Source: Paracoccaceae bacterium (GTDB lineage Bacteria > Pseudomonadota > Alphaproteobacteria > Rhodobacterales > Rhodobacteraceae). Taken from it: 33,253 nucleotides of DNA. Shown one piece after another: positions 16,812-26,098 of the stretch (positions are counted from its first letter, which is position 1; each line of letters starts with the position of its first letter). The stretch is taken from positions 84,064-117,316 of the forward strand of contig NZVE01000069.1 of the NCBI GenBank assembly GCA_002697345.1, read 5' to 3'. The notes under the pieces are model-generated. The model was not told where the DNA came from. It searched no databases and saw only the letters and a program-made list of their open reading frames with translations. A program made the position numbers and the translations under genes.

Positions 16812-17438
16812 TTGTCGAAAGTGTTTAAACGAAGAACATCAAAAACATGGCTGCTATGGTTTTGGCATTTTCTTTGGCCAAACGGTGGTTGGAGTCGTAG
16901 GTTTGAGTATGTTAAATATAGAATTAAAAGGCTTCCTGACTCTCCAAAGAGAATATCTCTTGGTATCGCCGCTGGTGTATTTGCTTCGTTTACACCACTT
17001 TACGGATTTCATTTTTTTGTTGCTATGATTATTGCTAAGTTAATTAGAGGAAATATGTTAGCAGCTTTAACCGGTACTTTCTTTGGAAACCCCTTAACCT
17101 ATGTACCTATAGGGGTGATTTCATTAAATTTTGGTTGTTTTATCTTAGGAATAGATCAGTTGGCACCAGATAAAATAATTGAAATATTTATTGGTGCTTG
17201 GAGTGATTTTGGTCAAAATTTAGTAGCCATTACTCTACATCAACCAACAAAATGGCATAAACTAGGGTTATTCATAAATGAGGTATTTTTGCCTTATTCA
17301 ATAGGATGTATAATTCCGGGATTAGTAACGGCTTTGATTTGTTATTATATTAGTTTTCCATTGATCTTTGCTTTCAAGAACAGATCAAAGGGTATCCTTA
17401 TTAAAAAACTCACAAAATATCGAAAAAAAGGTTCTTAA
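16812..17438 (+). CDS. DUF2062 family membrane protein
   Basis: 208 residues from a TTG at 16812; GTG at 16821 is an alternative. GGAG at 16805-16808 is only 3 bases from the TTG and 12 from the GTG, so the start is unsettled. The family core is clear: 'PKRISLGIAAGVFASFTPLYGFHF' and 'GTFFGNPLTYVPI', followed by two or three further membrane segments and a basic C-terminus. The function of DUF2062 is not established; one branch is fused to glycosyltransferases. The gene sits between rsh and pdxJ, as in many alphaproteobacteria, and is probably read with rsh. Confidence 0.9.
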   Translation: MSKVFKRRTSKTWLLWFWHFLWPNGGWSRRFEYVKYRIKRLPDSPKRISLGIAAGVFASFTPLYGFHFFVAMIIAKLIRGNMLAALTGTFFGNPLTYVPIGVISLNFGCFILGIDQLAPDKIIEIFIGAWSDFGQNLVAITLHQPTKWHKLGLFINEVFLPYSIGCIIPGLVTALICYYISFPLIFAFKNRSKGILIKKLTKYRKKGS

Positions 17439-17531
17439 TTATTGTTTAATCTATTTCTTTATTTGTTTTTTATATTTTAAATAAAATAATAGAGAGGTGA
17501 GCAGGGTTTGTTATATTATTTACTAGTAAGG

Positions 17532-17560
17532 TTGACGTACAAATGTTTTGATATCGGATA
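17532..17560 (+). promoter_or_regulatory. Candidate promoter for pdxJ
   Basis: TTGACG (17532-17537) is a good -35 box. At 17 bp spacing the -10 position reads CGGATA (17555-17560), a partial match. It lies about 55 bp before the pdxJ ATG in a 177 bp gap, the longest gap in this block, where a new transcript would be expected. Confidence 0.35.
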
Positions 17561-17615
17561 AAAACCGCATTAGAACTATTCAAACTAAATGTTAATATTT
17601 AAATAAGAGAGAGCA

Positions 17616-18368
17616 ATGGATAAACACAAATTACGTCTTGGAGTAAATATCGATCACGTTGCAACCGTAAGGAATGCACGCGGAGGGAGTAATCCTGATC
17701 CACTAAGAGCAGCAAAAATTGCCGAACTCTCTGGAGCAGATGGTATCACAGCGCACCTTAGAGAGGATCGCCGCCATATTACAGATTCGGATATCGAAGC
17801 GTTAGTTGAACATCTTAAAATACCATTAAACTTTGAAATGGCAGCAACAGATGAAATGCAAAAAATAGCACTTAAGTACAGACCTCATGCAGTCTGTCTT
17901 GTTCCAGAGAAACGGGAAGAAAGGACTACCGAGGGTGGCCTAGAGGTTTCTAAAGAGGAAAACAGGCTTGCACATTTTATTGCTCCTTTAAATGAGGTTG
18001 GGTGTAGGGTATCTATCTTTATTGCGGCAGACCAGTCACAAATTGAATCTGCAGCTAGAATAGGTGCTTCAGTTGTAGAACTCCATACAGGGGCATATTG
18101 TGATGCTTATGCAGAAGACCTTAACACTAAAGCAAACTTAGAATTAAAGAGTTTGAAAGAAATGGCAACTTTTGCTAAATCATTAGGGTTGGAAGTTCAT
18201 GCTGGACATGGACTGACTTATGATACGGTGAGGTCAGTAGCCGTAATACCTGAATTGGTAGAGTTAAACATTGGTCATTTTTTAGTTGGAGAAGCAATTT
18301 TTAAGGGACTAGATACAGCAATTAGCGAGATGAGATTACTGATGGATAATGCTCGAAAAAATGCTTAA
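17616..18368 (+). CDS. pdxJ: Pyridoxine 5'-phosphate synthase
   Basis: Condenses 1-deoxy-D-xylulose 5-phosphate with 3-amino-2-oxopropyl phosphate to pyridoxine phosphate, the ring-closing step of DXP-dependent vitamin B6 synthesis. The 250 residues match the family. Signatures are the N-terminal 'LGVNIDHVATVRNARGG', 'GADGITAHLREDRRHI' (His and Arg at the phosphate site), 'LNFEMAAT', 'VCLVPEKREERTTEGG' and the C-terminal 'VHAGHGLTYD' and 'LNIGHFLVGEAIF'. acpS follows after 37 bp. The PLP made here serves LysA and the PatB-like enzyme in this window. Confidence 0.98.
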   Translation: MDKHKLRLGVNIDHVATVRNARGGSNPDPLRAAKIAELSGADGITAHLREDRRHITDSDIEALVEHLKIPLNFEMAATDEMQKIALKYRPHAVCLVPEKREERTTEGGLEVSKEENRLAHFIAPLNEVGCRVSIFIAADQSQIESAARIGASVVELHTGAYCDAYAEDLNTKANLELKSLKEMATFAKSLGLEVHAGHGLTYDTVRSVAVIPELVELNIGHFLVGEAIFKGLDTAISEMRLLMDNARKNA

Positions 18369-18405
18369 GTAGAAAGTTTAGGTTAAAGTTTTTGGATAAT
18401 TTACT

Positions 18406-18810
18406 ATGATTATTGGAATTGGAACTGACTTAGCAAATATTGATCGTATAGAAGCGACACTAAAGCGTTTTGGAGATCGGTTCAGGAATCGAGTATTTAC
18501 CGAGCTAGAAAAATCTAAGGCAAAATCGCGTCCAGATGAAGCTAGTACATTAGCAAAACGATGGGCAGCAAAAGAAGCTTGTTCTAAGGCTTTAGGGACT
18601 GGGCTGAGGATGGGTATTTCATGGAGAGATATGGGAGTAATAAATCTTAATACCGGTCAACCGGTAATGAAACTAACTGGATGGGCTGAAAAAAGACTCA
18701 ATAGTCTGACACCAAAGGGCCATAAAGCATTTGTTCACGTATCATTGACTGATGATCACCCGTGGGCTCAGGCGTTTGTTCTAATTGAATCCATACCAAG
18801 AATTGGTTGA
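18406..18810 (+). CDS. acpS: Holo-[acyl-carrier-protein] synthase
   Basis: Transfers 4'-phosphopantetheine from CoA to a Ser of acyl carrier protein. The 134 residues are typical of the short trimeric AcpS. The motifs are '[13 protein letters not shown]' (metal Asp8), '[13 protein letters not shown]' and '[18 protein letters not shown]' (metal Glu and catalytic Lys). It lies between pdxJ (37 bp) and lepB (51 bp), the conserved alphaproteobacterial order. Confidence 0.97.
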   Translation: MIIGIGTDLANIDRIEATLKRFGDRFRNRVFTELEKSKAKSRPDEASTLAKRWAAKEACSKALGTGLRMGISWRDMGVINLNTGQPVMKLTGWAEKRLNSLTPKGHKAFVHVSLTDDHPWAQAFVLIESIPRIG

Positions 18811-18861
18811 CTTAAGTCACTGTAGCCCGCATCTAGCAGTAAAGATTTAAGAGAGTGAAAA

Positions 18862-19650
18862 ATGGCAAGTAAAATAGAAAAAAAAGATGGTATAGTGGAA
18901 ACTATTAAAACAATAGTGTACGCTTTATTAATAGCAGGCATTTTTCGAAGCCTTTTTTTCCAACCTTTTTGGATCCCTTCTGGGTCTATGAAAGATACTC
19001 TTTTAGTTGGTGATTTCCTATTTGTTAATAAGATGGTCTATGGTTACTCAAAATATTCTTGTCCATTTAATATTTGCCCTATTTCTGGTAGAATTTTTGC
19101 TAAAGACCCGTCTCGAGGAGATGTCGTAGTTTTTAGGCATCCAATAAGTGGACAGGACTATATTAAACGCCTGATTGGTTTGCCTGGTGATACCATCCAA
19201 GTCAAAGATGGTATCATTTTCTTAAATGGTAATGAACAAAAGCAAGTGGATAATGGATACTTTGAGGAGATCTATGAAGGGCAAGGTTCAATGGGGGGGT
19301 ATCCTGCCTGCTCTAATAATACTGCTCAAACAGGAGCAGTATGTAAGAAAGAAAAGCTTTTGGAGTCTTTGGAAGGCAGCCCAGAACATCATGTTTTAAA
19401 TATCCGAGACGGTTTGCCTGGAGATAATACACGAGCTTTTAACGTACCAGTGGGGCATTTCTTTTTTATGGGCGACAATAGAGATAATTCTGTAGATTCT
19501 AGATTTATGCAACAAAGAGGTGGCGTAGGCTTTGTGCCATTTCAAAATCTTTTAGGACGAGCAGATCGGATATTGTTTTCATCAGCAGGGAAAAAGATGC
19601 TTTATTTCTGGACCTGGCGAAAAGAACGATTTTTTAAAGCAGTCTACTAA
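18862..19650 (+). CDS. lepB: Signal peptidase I
   Basis: Inner-membrane serine protease that removes signal peptides from exported proteins, such as the TPR protein at the start of this window. The 262 residues have one N-terminal membrane helix (about 14-32). The catalytic Ser42 is in 'IPSGSMKDTLLVGD' and Lys102 in 'DYIKRLIGLPGD'; the later box 'FFMGDNRDNSVDSR' is intact. Four cysteines in the periplasmic domain (67, 72, 150, 161) form two close pairs that could be disulfides; an inserted loop between about 140 and 175 holds the second pair. AAGAGAG precedes the ATG. rnc follows after 128 bp. Confidence 0.97.
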   Translation: MASKIEKKDGIVETIKTIVYALLIAGIFRSLFFQPFWIPSGSMKDTLLVGDFLFVNKMVYGYSKYSCPFNICPISGRIFAKDPSRGDVVVFRHPISGQDYIKRLIGLPGDTIQVKDGIIFLNGNEQKQVDNGYFEEIYEGQGSMGGYPACSNNTAQTGAVCKKEKLLESLEGSPEHHVLNIRDGLPGDNTRAFNVPVGHFFFMGDNRDNSVDSRFMQQRGGVGFVPFQNLLGRADRILFSSAGKKMLYFWTWRKERFFKAVY

Positions 19651-19716
19651 TATAAAAAAAATTTATGTTATAAGCAAACATCGGCTTAATAGTAAATAAG
19701 AACAAATTATGATCTA

Positions 19717-19725
19717 TGATATAAT
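19717..19725 (+). promoter_or_regulatory. Candidate extended -10 promoter for rnc-era-DUF1491-recO
   Basis: TGATATAAT is a consensus extended -10 (TG-N-TATAAT, with TATAAT at 19720-19725). No -35 box is seen at 17 bp, which an extended -10 can tolerate. It lies 54 bp before the rnc ATG in a 128 bp gap after lepB, so the four-gene group could be transcribed separately. Confidence 0.4.
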
Positions 19726-19778
19726 TATCGATAAATAATATATGTCCATAGTACTATGTTAATGATTAAGGGAAGCCT

Positions 19779-20462
19779 ATGAAATTATCCTCTGAATTGA
19801 GTGCTTTTTCTAAGCGGATAAAATATTCTTTTAACAACCCAGAACTGTTAGTTAGAGCACTTACTCATAGTTCGTTTTCTTCTGCTACTAGGCCTGACAA
19901 TCAGAGATTGGAGTTTCTTGGGGATCGTGTCCTTGGACTAGTAATAGCGCAAACACTCTTGGAGAAAGATATCAGTGCGTCGGAGGGTGTGTTGGCCCCT
20001 AGATTTAACGCTATGGTCAGAAAAGAAACTTGTGCTGAAATTGCTCGTGAAATCAATTTAGGTGAAGTTTTGAAACTTGGAAATTCTGAAATGGCGTCTG
20101 GTGGGCGGAAAAAACAAGCTATATTGGGAGACACAATGGAAGCATTGATAGCCGCCATTTATCTTGATGGCGGACTTGTTGTAGTGAGTGATTTTATTAC
20201 TCGGTTATGGGGAGATCGAATAAATAAGGTAGAACATGATGCCAGAGACCCAAAGACTTCCCTCCAAGAGTTAGTTCAGGGCTGGGGACAGAGCCCACCA
20301 ATTTATTCTGTAGTAGAACGTTCAGGGCCAGACCATGATCCAATTTTTAAAGTTTCTGTTCTGGTTGCTTCTGGAGAGTGTGAAGAAGGAACCTCTAAAT
20401 CAAAAAGATTAGCTGAGCAGGTTGCTGCTAAGAATTTACTTGAAAGGATTAAAGGTGAGTAA
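19779..20462 (+). CDS. rnc: Ribonuclease III
   Basis: Double-strand-specific endonuclease that processes rRNA precursors and some mRNAs. The 227 residues give an N-terminal RNase III domain and a C-terminal dsRNA-binding domain. The signature '[17 protein letters not shown]' holds the catalytic acidic residues, with a second site in '[18 protein letters not shown]'. The dsRBD starts near '[18 protein letters not shown]' and ends '[16 protein letters not shown]'. The last codons overlap the GTG start of era by 8 bases. Confidence 0.97.
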   Translation: MKLSSELSAFSKRIKYSFNNPELLVRALTHSSFSSATRPDNQRLEFLGDRVLGLVIAQTLLEKDISASEGVLAPRFNAMVRKETCAEIAREINLGEVLKLGNSEMASGGRKKQAILGDTMEALIAAIYLDGGLVVVSDFITRLWGDRINKVEHDARDPKTSLQELVQGWGQSPPIYSVVERSGPDHDPIFKVSVLVASGECEEGTSKSKRLAEQVAAKNLLERIKGE

Positions 20463-21366
20463 AAAAAGAGCAGGGTTTGTTGCATTAATTGGTGAACCAA
20501 ATGTTGGAAAGTCAACATTATTAAATCGAATGGTTGGCTCAAAAATTTCCATTGTTACTCATAAAGTCCAAACAACAAGGGGAAGAATTCGAGGTGTGGC
20601 TATTGAAGGGGACACACAAATCGTATTCGTTGATACTCCTGGTCTTTTTAAAACAAAACGGCGCTTAGATCGTGCAATGGTTGCTTCAGCTTGGAGTGGA
20701 GCGATTGATGCAGATGTAGTAGCTTTATTGATAGAAGCCCATAAGGGAATTACTGAAACAGTAAGAAAAATAATTGAGGGGATAGATGGCAAAGTTCAGT
20801 CTAAGCATGTTATTTTAGTTATAAATAAGATTGATCGCACTAGTCCTGAAAAATTACTTAGTATTACGAGGGAACTAAATGAGATATTCAATTTTGAGGA
20901 AACCTTCATGATTTCGGCGGAGAAGGGTCACGGAGTTGATAAGCTAAAGTTGTGGCTGGCTAGTATGCTTCCTCAAGAGCCATGGTTGTACCCAGAGGAA
21001 CAGATAGCGGATTTACCGTTGCGGGTTATTGCTTCTGAGATTACTAGAGAGAAACTTATTCTTAGACTCCATCAAGAGTTACCTTATCAACTTACTGTTG
21101 AAACAGAGCGGTGGGTAGAAAAACCTGATGGCTCTGTTTTGATAGAGCAGATTATCTATGTTGTTAGAGATGGACATAAGGGAATTATTTTGGGCAATAA
21201 AGGTACTACCATTAAGTCTATTGGACAGGACGCTAGAGCTGATCTAATTGAGTTCTTAGGTCTTACCGTTCATTTATTACTTAAAGTAAAGGTCCGACCT
21301 AATTGGCAAGAAGAAAAAGCCAGATATACTGAAATGGGTCTAAGCTATAATGATGGAAACGTATGA
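20455..21366 (+). CDS. era: GTPase Era
   Basis: Essential GTPase that binds the 3' end of 16S rRNA and assists 30S assembly. The frame opens at a TTG at 20422, but the GTG at 20455 is preferred: AAAGGA ends 7 bases before it, and it gives the family-typical start [13 protein letters not shown] and 303 residues. G1 is 'GEPNVGKS' (13-20), G3 'DTPG', G4 'NKID' and G5 'SAEKG'. The C-terminal KH domain has '[18 protein letters not shown]'. It overlaps rnc by 8 bases and the next gene by ATGA, so the group is translationally coupled. Confidence 0.97.
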   Translation: MSKKRAGFVALIGEPNVGKSTLLNRMVGSKISIVTHKVQTTRGRIRGVAIEGDTQIVFVDTPGLFKTKRRLDRAMVASAWSGAIDADVVALLIEAHKGITETVRKIIEGIDGKVQSKHVILVINKIDRTSPEKLLSITRELNEIFNFEETFMISAEKGHGVDKLKLWLASMLPQEPWLYPEEQIADLPLRVIASEITREKLILRLHQELPYQLTVETERWVEKPDGSVLIEQIIYVVRDGHKGIILGNKGTTIKSIGQDARADLIEFLGLTVHLLLKVKVRPNWQEEKARYTEMGLSYNDGNV

Positions 21367-21695
21367 TTAGGTTAACCACTGAGCTATGGGCCCATAGTTA
21401 TATTACCAGGCTTAGATTGAAAGGAATTCCTTCGTTTGTTACACAAAAAGGTGATCTGAATGCAGGAACAGTTTTTGTTAAATTGAATACGTTGGATGGC
21501 TTGGCTAAAGCATATCAAAGATCTTTTGATTTAGCTTCTGACAGTAGATCTTGGGTAATTTTGTCTGAGGGTATTGAGCTAGAGGTTGATAAGAAACTGG
21601 ACAAACAAAAAGAATATGATCCTGACATATGGGTTATTGAAGTCGAGGACAAGCAAGGTAGACATTTGCTTAATGAGCCAGGAATCAGTGATTGA
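21363..21695 (+). CDS. DUF1491 family protein
   Basis: 110-residue soluble protein typical of alphaproteobacteria. Family features are 'LWAHSYITRLRLKGIPSFV', 'KGDLNAGTVFVKLNTLDG' and the closing 'YDPDIWVIEVEDKQGRHLL'. No catalytic motif or signal peptide is apparent, and function is unknown. The start overlaps the era stop (ATGA) and its TGA overlaps the recO ATG (TGATG). This fixed position between era and recO suggests a link with RNA or DNA transactions, which is only inference. Confidence 0.88.
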   Translation: MIRLTTELWAHSYITRLRLKGIPSFVTQKGDLNAGTVFVKLNTLDGLAKAYQRSFDLASDSRSWVILSEGIELEVDKKLDKQKEYDPDIWVIEVEDKQGRHLLNEPGISD

Positions 21696-22426
21696 TGGAA
21701 TGGAGCGCAGAAGGTTTATTATTGGGTGTACGGAATTTAGGAGAAACATCTACTATTATAGAAGTTTTTACTCGAGAATATGGAGTTTATTATGGCGTTG
21801 TGAGAGGTGGAAAATCTAAGAAAATTGCACCAACCTTACAACCTGGTGCACAGCTGGATGTAACGTGGAGAGCAAGGTTAGAAAATCACCTTGGTGTGTT
21901 TTCTACGGAAATGTTAAGTTCAAGGTTTTCAATGGTATTAAATCAGCGAGATTCTTTAGCTGGATTAAGCGTTATTTGTAGCCTTTTGAGGTTTTCGTTA
22001 TCTGAAAGGGACCCTCATCCATTGCTATACGATCGCACAATTCATCTCTTAGACATGTTAATTAATAACACTAACTGGCCTTTCTTCTATATGAAATGGG
22101 AGCTGGCTCTACTCCAAGATATGGGGTTTGGTCTTGACTTAGATAGATGCGCTGTAACGAATCAAAGTGAAAATTTGCGATATATTTCACCAAAATCTGG
22201 CCGAGCCGTGTCAAAAAAAGCCGCAGGAAAATGGGCTGATAAGTTACTACCTTTGCCTGCTTGTCTTACGGACATTGATCAGAGTTCCGATGCCAGCTTA
22301 GAGGATGGATTTAAGGTTACAGGATATTTTTTAAAGAATTGGTTGGCACCCTTGATGAATGATAGGCCTCTCCCAGCATCTAGGGAAAGACTTTTGAATA
22401 TTCTCAGACGTAACGGAGCATTATGA
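21695..22426 (+). CDS. recO: DNA repair protein RecO
   Basis: Recombination mediator of the RecFOR pathway that helps load RecA on SSB-coated DNA. The frame starts with a TTG at 21692, but the adjacent ATG at 21695 overlaps the previous stop (TGATG) and gives 243 residues. The N-terminal OB fold begins 'MEWSAEGLLLGVRNLGETS', with 'REYGVYYGVVRGGKSKK'. The C-terminal helical part has 'RCAVTNQSENLRYISPKSGRAV' (split here), typical of the alphaproteobacterial branch. The stop codon is interleaved with the stop of the convergent dehydrogenase gene, so no terminator fits between them. Confidence 0.95.
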   Translation: MEWSAEGLLLGVRNLGETSTIIEVFTREYGVYYGVVRGGKSKKIAPTLQPGAQLDVTWRARLENHLGVFSTEMLSSRFSMVLNQRDSLAGLSVICSLLRFSLSERDPHPLLYDRTIHLLDMLINNTNWPFFYMKWELALLQDMGFGLDLDRCAVTNQSENLRYISPKSGRAVSKKAAGKWADKLLPLPACLTDIDQSSDASLEDGFKVTGYFLKNWLAPLMNDRPLPASRERLLNILRRNGAL

Positions 22427-24124
22427 GATATTTTTTTTGTTAATTGAATTTGATAATATTCTTCTAGATATAACGTTAGCTTGAATCTCCGCTGTGCCTT
22501 CAAAAATATTAATAATCCTTGCATCGCACAGGAGACGGCTTGCTGGATGCTCTAAAGCATATCCATAGCTACCATGAATTTGAAGAGAGTTATCGGCAGC
22601 TGACCAGGCTACTCTGGAAGAAAGTAGCTTTGCCATACCCGCTTCCAAGTCACATCTTTTATTATTATCTTTTTGTTCAGCAGCGTAATAAGTCAGTTGT
22701 CTACTCACCATTAGTTCTACAACCATCATAGCAAGCTTATTATATACTCTAGGGAACTTTATTATTTTTTTACCAAATTGATGTCGATCATTGGCATACT
22801 TTATAGCCAGCTCACAAGCGGATTGTGTGATGCCAATAGCTCTGGAAGCGGTTTGTATTCTCGCTGACTCAAATGTTTGCATAAGTTGATTAAAACCAAA
22901 ACCTTCTTTTTCACCAAGTAAGTTCTCTTTTGGTACGTAAAACTCATCAAAAGCAAGTTCAAATTCTTTCATACCTCTATAACCTATTACCTGAATTTCT
23001 CCTCCAGTGAGGGCCGTATCAGGAAAAAAATCATCATTATTACCAGGTGTTTTTTCAGCCAGGAACATCGATAACCCCTTGTGGTTGGAAAGTGTTCTGC
23101 TTGTCCGAGTAAGTACTGTCATTAACTGAGCACGACTTCCATGAGTAATCCAAGTTTTATTTCCAGTGATCTTGTAACCATTGTTAAATTTAATTGCTTT
23201 TGTAGTTAGAGCACCGAGATCGGATCCTGTGTTAGGTTCAGTGAAAACAGCGGTTGGTAAAATTTCTCCGTTAGCTATTTTTGGAAGCCATTTTCCTTTT
23301 TGATTGTCTGTTCCTCCACACAAAATTAATTCAGCTGCGATATCACTACGAGTCCCTAAACTCCCGACGCCAATGTAACCCCTGGATAATTCTTCCGAGA
23401 CGACACATAGCGCAATTTTTGACAAACCTAACCCACCATACTGTTCAGGAATAGACATTCCAAATACACCAAGGTTTGCCATTTCTTGGATAAGGTTCAT
23501 CGGTATTAATTCATCATTAAGGTGCCAGTTTTGGGCAAAAGGATCTACTTTTTCAATACTAAAACGTCTGAATTGATCTCGAATCATATTTAATTCAGAC
23601 GTTAAGCCAGTGTCACCTGTTAACTCATTTTTAGAACATTCAGATATGTGTAAAATTAGAAACTTCTTACAATCTTGAGATGCACCCAAATTAATTAGCT
23701 TTTTGATGTCAGGGTTTGTGAACAACAATTCGTTTTCAACATCAATCTCGATATCAGTTAACCTTACTATTTCACCTTGAGAAATAGGTATGCCACCTTT
23801 GATTTGTGCTAGATACTCACTAAAAGCTATTTGGTGGATTAAGGTTTCGACTTCCCCCAGACGATTCTTCAACTTCAATTGCGACGACCATTTTTGCATT
23901 CGCTCTAGAGCCATATAATATGTACATAACCATGCTATGGTGTGATTAAAAGTTTGATGCTCCTCTACAAACATTTTTTCTGATTTTTGACTTTCTACGA
24001 ATCTCGACACACAGATTATTTTGACTCTGTCTATTATTGAAGAAAGTTCTGTTAAAGCAACTTCGGTAATTGATAAAAGGTTTGGAATTAGCAAAGTTTT
24101 ATACATCGAACTTTCTGACACCAC
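22421..24124 (-). CDS. mcd: Acyl-CoA dehydrogenase, probable (2S)-methylsuccinyl-CoA dehydrogenase
   Basis: 567-residue FAD-dependent dehydrogenase, longer than the usual 380-400 because of an N-terminal domain of about 170 residues, a hallmark of methylsuccinyl-CoA dehydrogenase of the ethylmalonyl-CoA pathway. The catalytic part resembles that enzyme: 'SEELSRGYIGVGSLGTRSD', 'VFTEPNTGSDLGALTTKA', 'GNKTWITHGSRAQLMT', 'GLSMFLAEKTPG', 'GGEIQVIGYRGMKE', 'MQTFESARIQTASRAIG' and 'DLEAGMAKLLSSRVAW'. 'IFEGTAEIQ' (about 540-548) is the segment holding the catalytic Glu in MCAD-type enzymes. The start is a GTG preceded by AAAGG at 7 bases; GTG at 24121 and ATG at 24106 are alternatives. The exact substrate is inferred from the pattern, which I compared from memory. 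Confidence 0.88.
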   Translation of the reverse strand: MVSESSMYKTLLIPNLLSITEVALTELSSIIDRVKIICVSRFVESQKSEKMFVEEHQTFNHTIAWLCTYYMALERMQKWSSQLKLKNRLGEVETLIHQIAFSEYLAQIKGGIPISQGEIVRLTDIEIDVENELLFTNPDIKKLINLGASQDCKKFLILHISECSKNELTGDTGLTSELNMIRDQFRRFSIEKVDPFAQNWHLNDELIPMNLIQEMANLGVFGMSIPEQYGGLGLSKIALCVVSEELSRGYIGVGSLGTRSDIAAELILCGGTDNQKGKWLPKIANGEILPTAVFTEPNTGSDLGALTTKAIKFNNGYKITGNKTWITHGSRAQLMTVLTRTSRTLSNHKGLSMFLAEKTPGNNDDFFPDTALTGGEIQVIGYRGMKEFELAFDEFYVPKENLLGEKEGFGFNQLMQTFESARIQTASRAIGITQSACELAIKYANDRHQFGKKIIKFPRVYNKLAMMVVELMVSRQLTYYAAEQKDNNKRCDLEAGMAKLLSSRVAWSAADNSLQIHGSYGYALEHPASRLLCDARIINIFEGTAEIQANVISRRILSNSINKKNIS

Positions 24125-24183
24125 TTTTTTACCTTTTAATATACGGTTTATTGTTTGTAATTTTAATTTTATAAAATTTTAAG

Positions 24184-25782
24184 TTATTTTAAAGCAATAT
24201 CACAAACATCCGCTTCTACATGAGGTAAGTATTGCTCAAAGTTCTTATTAAACATTGTTATGAGTTTGTGCACCTGATCATCGTAGGCTTCTTTATTTTC
24301 CCATGTATCACGTGGATTTAGTAACTTATCTGGTACTCCGTTGACAGATTCTGGTACTTCAAAACCAAAGAATTTATCGACACGATAGTTCACTGAACCT
24401 AGGGAGCCATCAAGAGCAGCAGATAGAAGGGCTCTGGTGGCTTGGATGGGCATTCGCGAACCAGTTCCATATTGACCCCCAGTCCACCCGGTATTCACAA
24501 GCCAACATTGTGCTTGATTATCAGCAATTTTTTGTCGTAGAAGGTTGCCGTAAACCTCGGGCCTTCTTGGCATAAAAGGTGCTCCAAAACATGTTGAAAA
24601 AGTTGGTTGTGGTTCGTTTATGCCATTTTCAGTTCCTGCCACCTTTGAAGTAAACCCTGACAAAAAGTGATAAATTGCCTGAGCAGTTGAAAGCCTTGCT
24701 ATTGGTGGTAATACTCCAAAAGCATCACAAGTTAGCATAATTATATTTTTAGGATGACACGCTAATGAACTATTAGAAGCATTAGCTATATAATCTAACG
24801 GGTATGCGCACCGCATATTAGCACTTATACTGTCATCGTGAAAATCCAACTCTTTGGTAACTGGATCATAGACCATATTTTCGATTACAGTTGCAAATTT
24901 TTTGGTAGTAGCAAAAATTTCTGGCTCAGCTTTAGGGTCAAGATCTATAGTTTTTGCATAACAGCCACCTTCAAAATTAAATATCCCATTATTAGACCAA
25001 CCATGCTCATCGTCCCCTATTAGAGTACGATTAGGATCTGCTGAAAGTGTTGTCTTTCCTGTGCCAGAAAGCCCAAAAAATATTGCACTATCATTTGAGT
25101 TATCGTGAGCATGATTTGCCGAGCAGTGCATTGGCATAATACCTTTTTCAGGTAGTAAAAAATTTAATAAAGAAAATACAGATTTTTTATTTTCACCAGC
25201 ATACTCTGTTCCACCAATTAGGATTAACTTTTGGTCAAAGTTTATTGCTATAATAACATCTGAACGACAGCCATGCTTCTTGGGGTTAGCATGAAATTTA
25301 GGACAATTAATTATTGTGTATTCTGGGTCAAATCTCACTAATTCATTTAAATCAGGCCTTCTCAACATATGTCTAATAAATAAACCGTGCCAAGCAAGTT
25401 CGGTAACTAATCGGACATCGAGCCTGTGCTCAGGATCGGCTCCAGCAAATAAGTCATGAACAAAGTAATCTTTACCTTTCATATGAGCGAGCATATCTTT
25501 ATGAAGTATCTCAAAGCTCTCTGGTGTCATGGGTGCATTGTTTTCCCACCATACAGAGTTTTCATTACTTGCTGTTTTTACAATAAACTTATCATTAGGT
25601 GATCTGCCGCTGTGTTTTCCAGTAGTGACTAGTAGGGTACCACCATTTCCTAGCTCACCTTCATCTCTTTGAATTGCTTCTTGGATTAACCCTGGTTCCA
25701 TTAAGTTATAAAACACGTTATTTAGATCGCTAATTCCTTGATACTCAATTGTTTTTTTGAGATTGAATGTTCCGTGGTTCAT
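24184..25782 (-). CDS. pckA: Phosphoenolpyruvate carboxykinase (ATP)
   Basis: Converts oxaloacetate and ATP to PEP and CO2, the entry to gluconeogenesis. The 532 residues are full length. The ATP loop is '[16 protein letters not shown]' (about 235-250). Other signatures are '[13 protein letters not shown]' (about 54-66), 'CSANHAHD' with the metal-binding His, '[10 protein letters not shown]' with the metal-binding Asp, and '[16 protein letters not shown]'. AAGGA lies 8 bases before the ATG. A strong promoter candidate with a palindrome lies about 110-140 bp upstream. Its stop is 59 bp before the methylsuccinyl-CoA dehydrogenase start, so the two could share a message. Confidence 0.98.
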   Translation of the reverse strand: MNHGTFNLKKTIEYQGISDLNNVFYNLMEPGLIQEAIQRDEGELGNGGTLLVTTGKHSGRSPNDKFIVKTASNENSVWWENNAPMTPESFEILHKDMLAHMKGKDYFVHDLFAGADPEHRLDVRLVTELAWHGLFIRHMLRRPDLNELVRFDPEYTIINCPKFHANPKKHGCRSDVIIAINFDQKLILIGGTEYAGENKKSVFSLLNFLLPEKGIMPMHCSANHAHDNSNDSAIFFGLSGTGKTTLSADPNRTLIGDDEHGWSNNGIFNFEGGCYAKTIDLDPKAEPEIFATTKKFATVIENMVYDPVTKELDFHDDSISANMRCAYPLDYIANASNSSLACHPKNIIMLTCDAFGVLPPIARLSTAQAIYHFLSGFTSKVAGTENGINEPQPTFSTCFGAPFMPRRPEVYGNLLRQKIADNQAQCWLVNTGWTGGQYGTGSRMPIQATRALLSAALDGSLGSVNYRVDKFFGFEVPESVNGVPDKLLNPRDTWENKEAYDDQVHKLITMFNKNFEQYLPHVEADVCDIALK

Positions 25783-25888
25783 CTAATGTCCTTAGTGCTT
25801 TAAAATTTTACTTTATTCGTAGCTGATTAATATGTTTATGTCTTGAATATAAAAAACTCGAGCGACCAGTATTAAGTTATATCGTGTC

Positions 25889-25917
25889 ATATCAAAATGA
25901 AAGGCCTCAACTGTCAA
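25889..25917 (-). promoter_or_regulatory. Promoter of pckA
   Basis: On the minus strand, TTGACA (25917-25912) and TGATAT (25894-25889) are separated by exactly 17 bp: a perfect -35 and a 4-of-6 -10 box. The predicted start is near 25882, giving a leader of about 100 nt. This is the best-matching promoter in the window. Confidence 0.6.
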
Positions 25918-25922
25918 CAGTT
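25909..25922. promoter_or_regulatory. Candidate operator: palindrome overlapping the pckA -35 box
   Basis: AACTGT-CA-ACAGTT is a perfect inverted repeat with 6 bp arms and a 2 bp centre, and it covers the -35 box. Position and symmetry suit a dimeric repressor site. The regulator is unknown, and the arms may partly reflect the -35 sequence itself. Confidence 0.4.
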
Positions 25923-26098
25923 AGTGTCGAACATTAGGCTGAATTGCCGCAAGTGGTTATGTGGTATTTTAAACATACGGAGAAATTTTGTTTAGTGATA
26001 GAATTAATGGTTTTTTTAAAGGTATACCGAGAAAGTATTAGGGATGTTGATAAAGTGCTTTTGAAATTAATTAAAGTAAGTTTTAAAAGTAATAATTT

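Larger units (their letters stand above)
25783..26098. other. Intergenic region between pckA and the 3-hydroxyacyl-CoA dehydrogenase gene
   Basis: This 316 bp gap is the only long non-coding stretch in the window. Its pckA-proximal half carries the candidate minus-strand promoter and palindrome annotated separately, with a leader of about 100 nt before the pckA ATG. The other half is A+T-rich and shows no clear hairpin terminator for the ETF operon that ends at 26099. A 47-codon frame on the plus strand (25959-26102) was considered and rejected. Confidence 0.7.
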
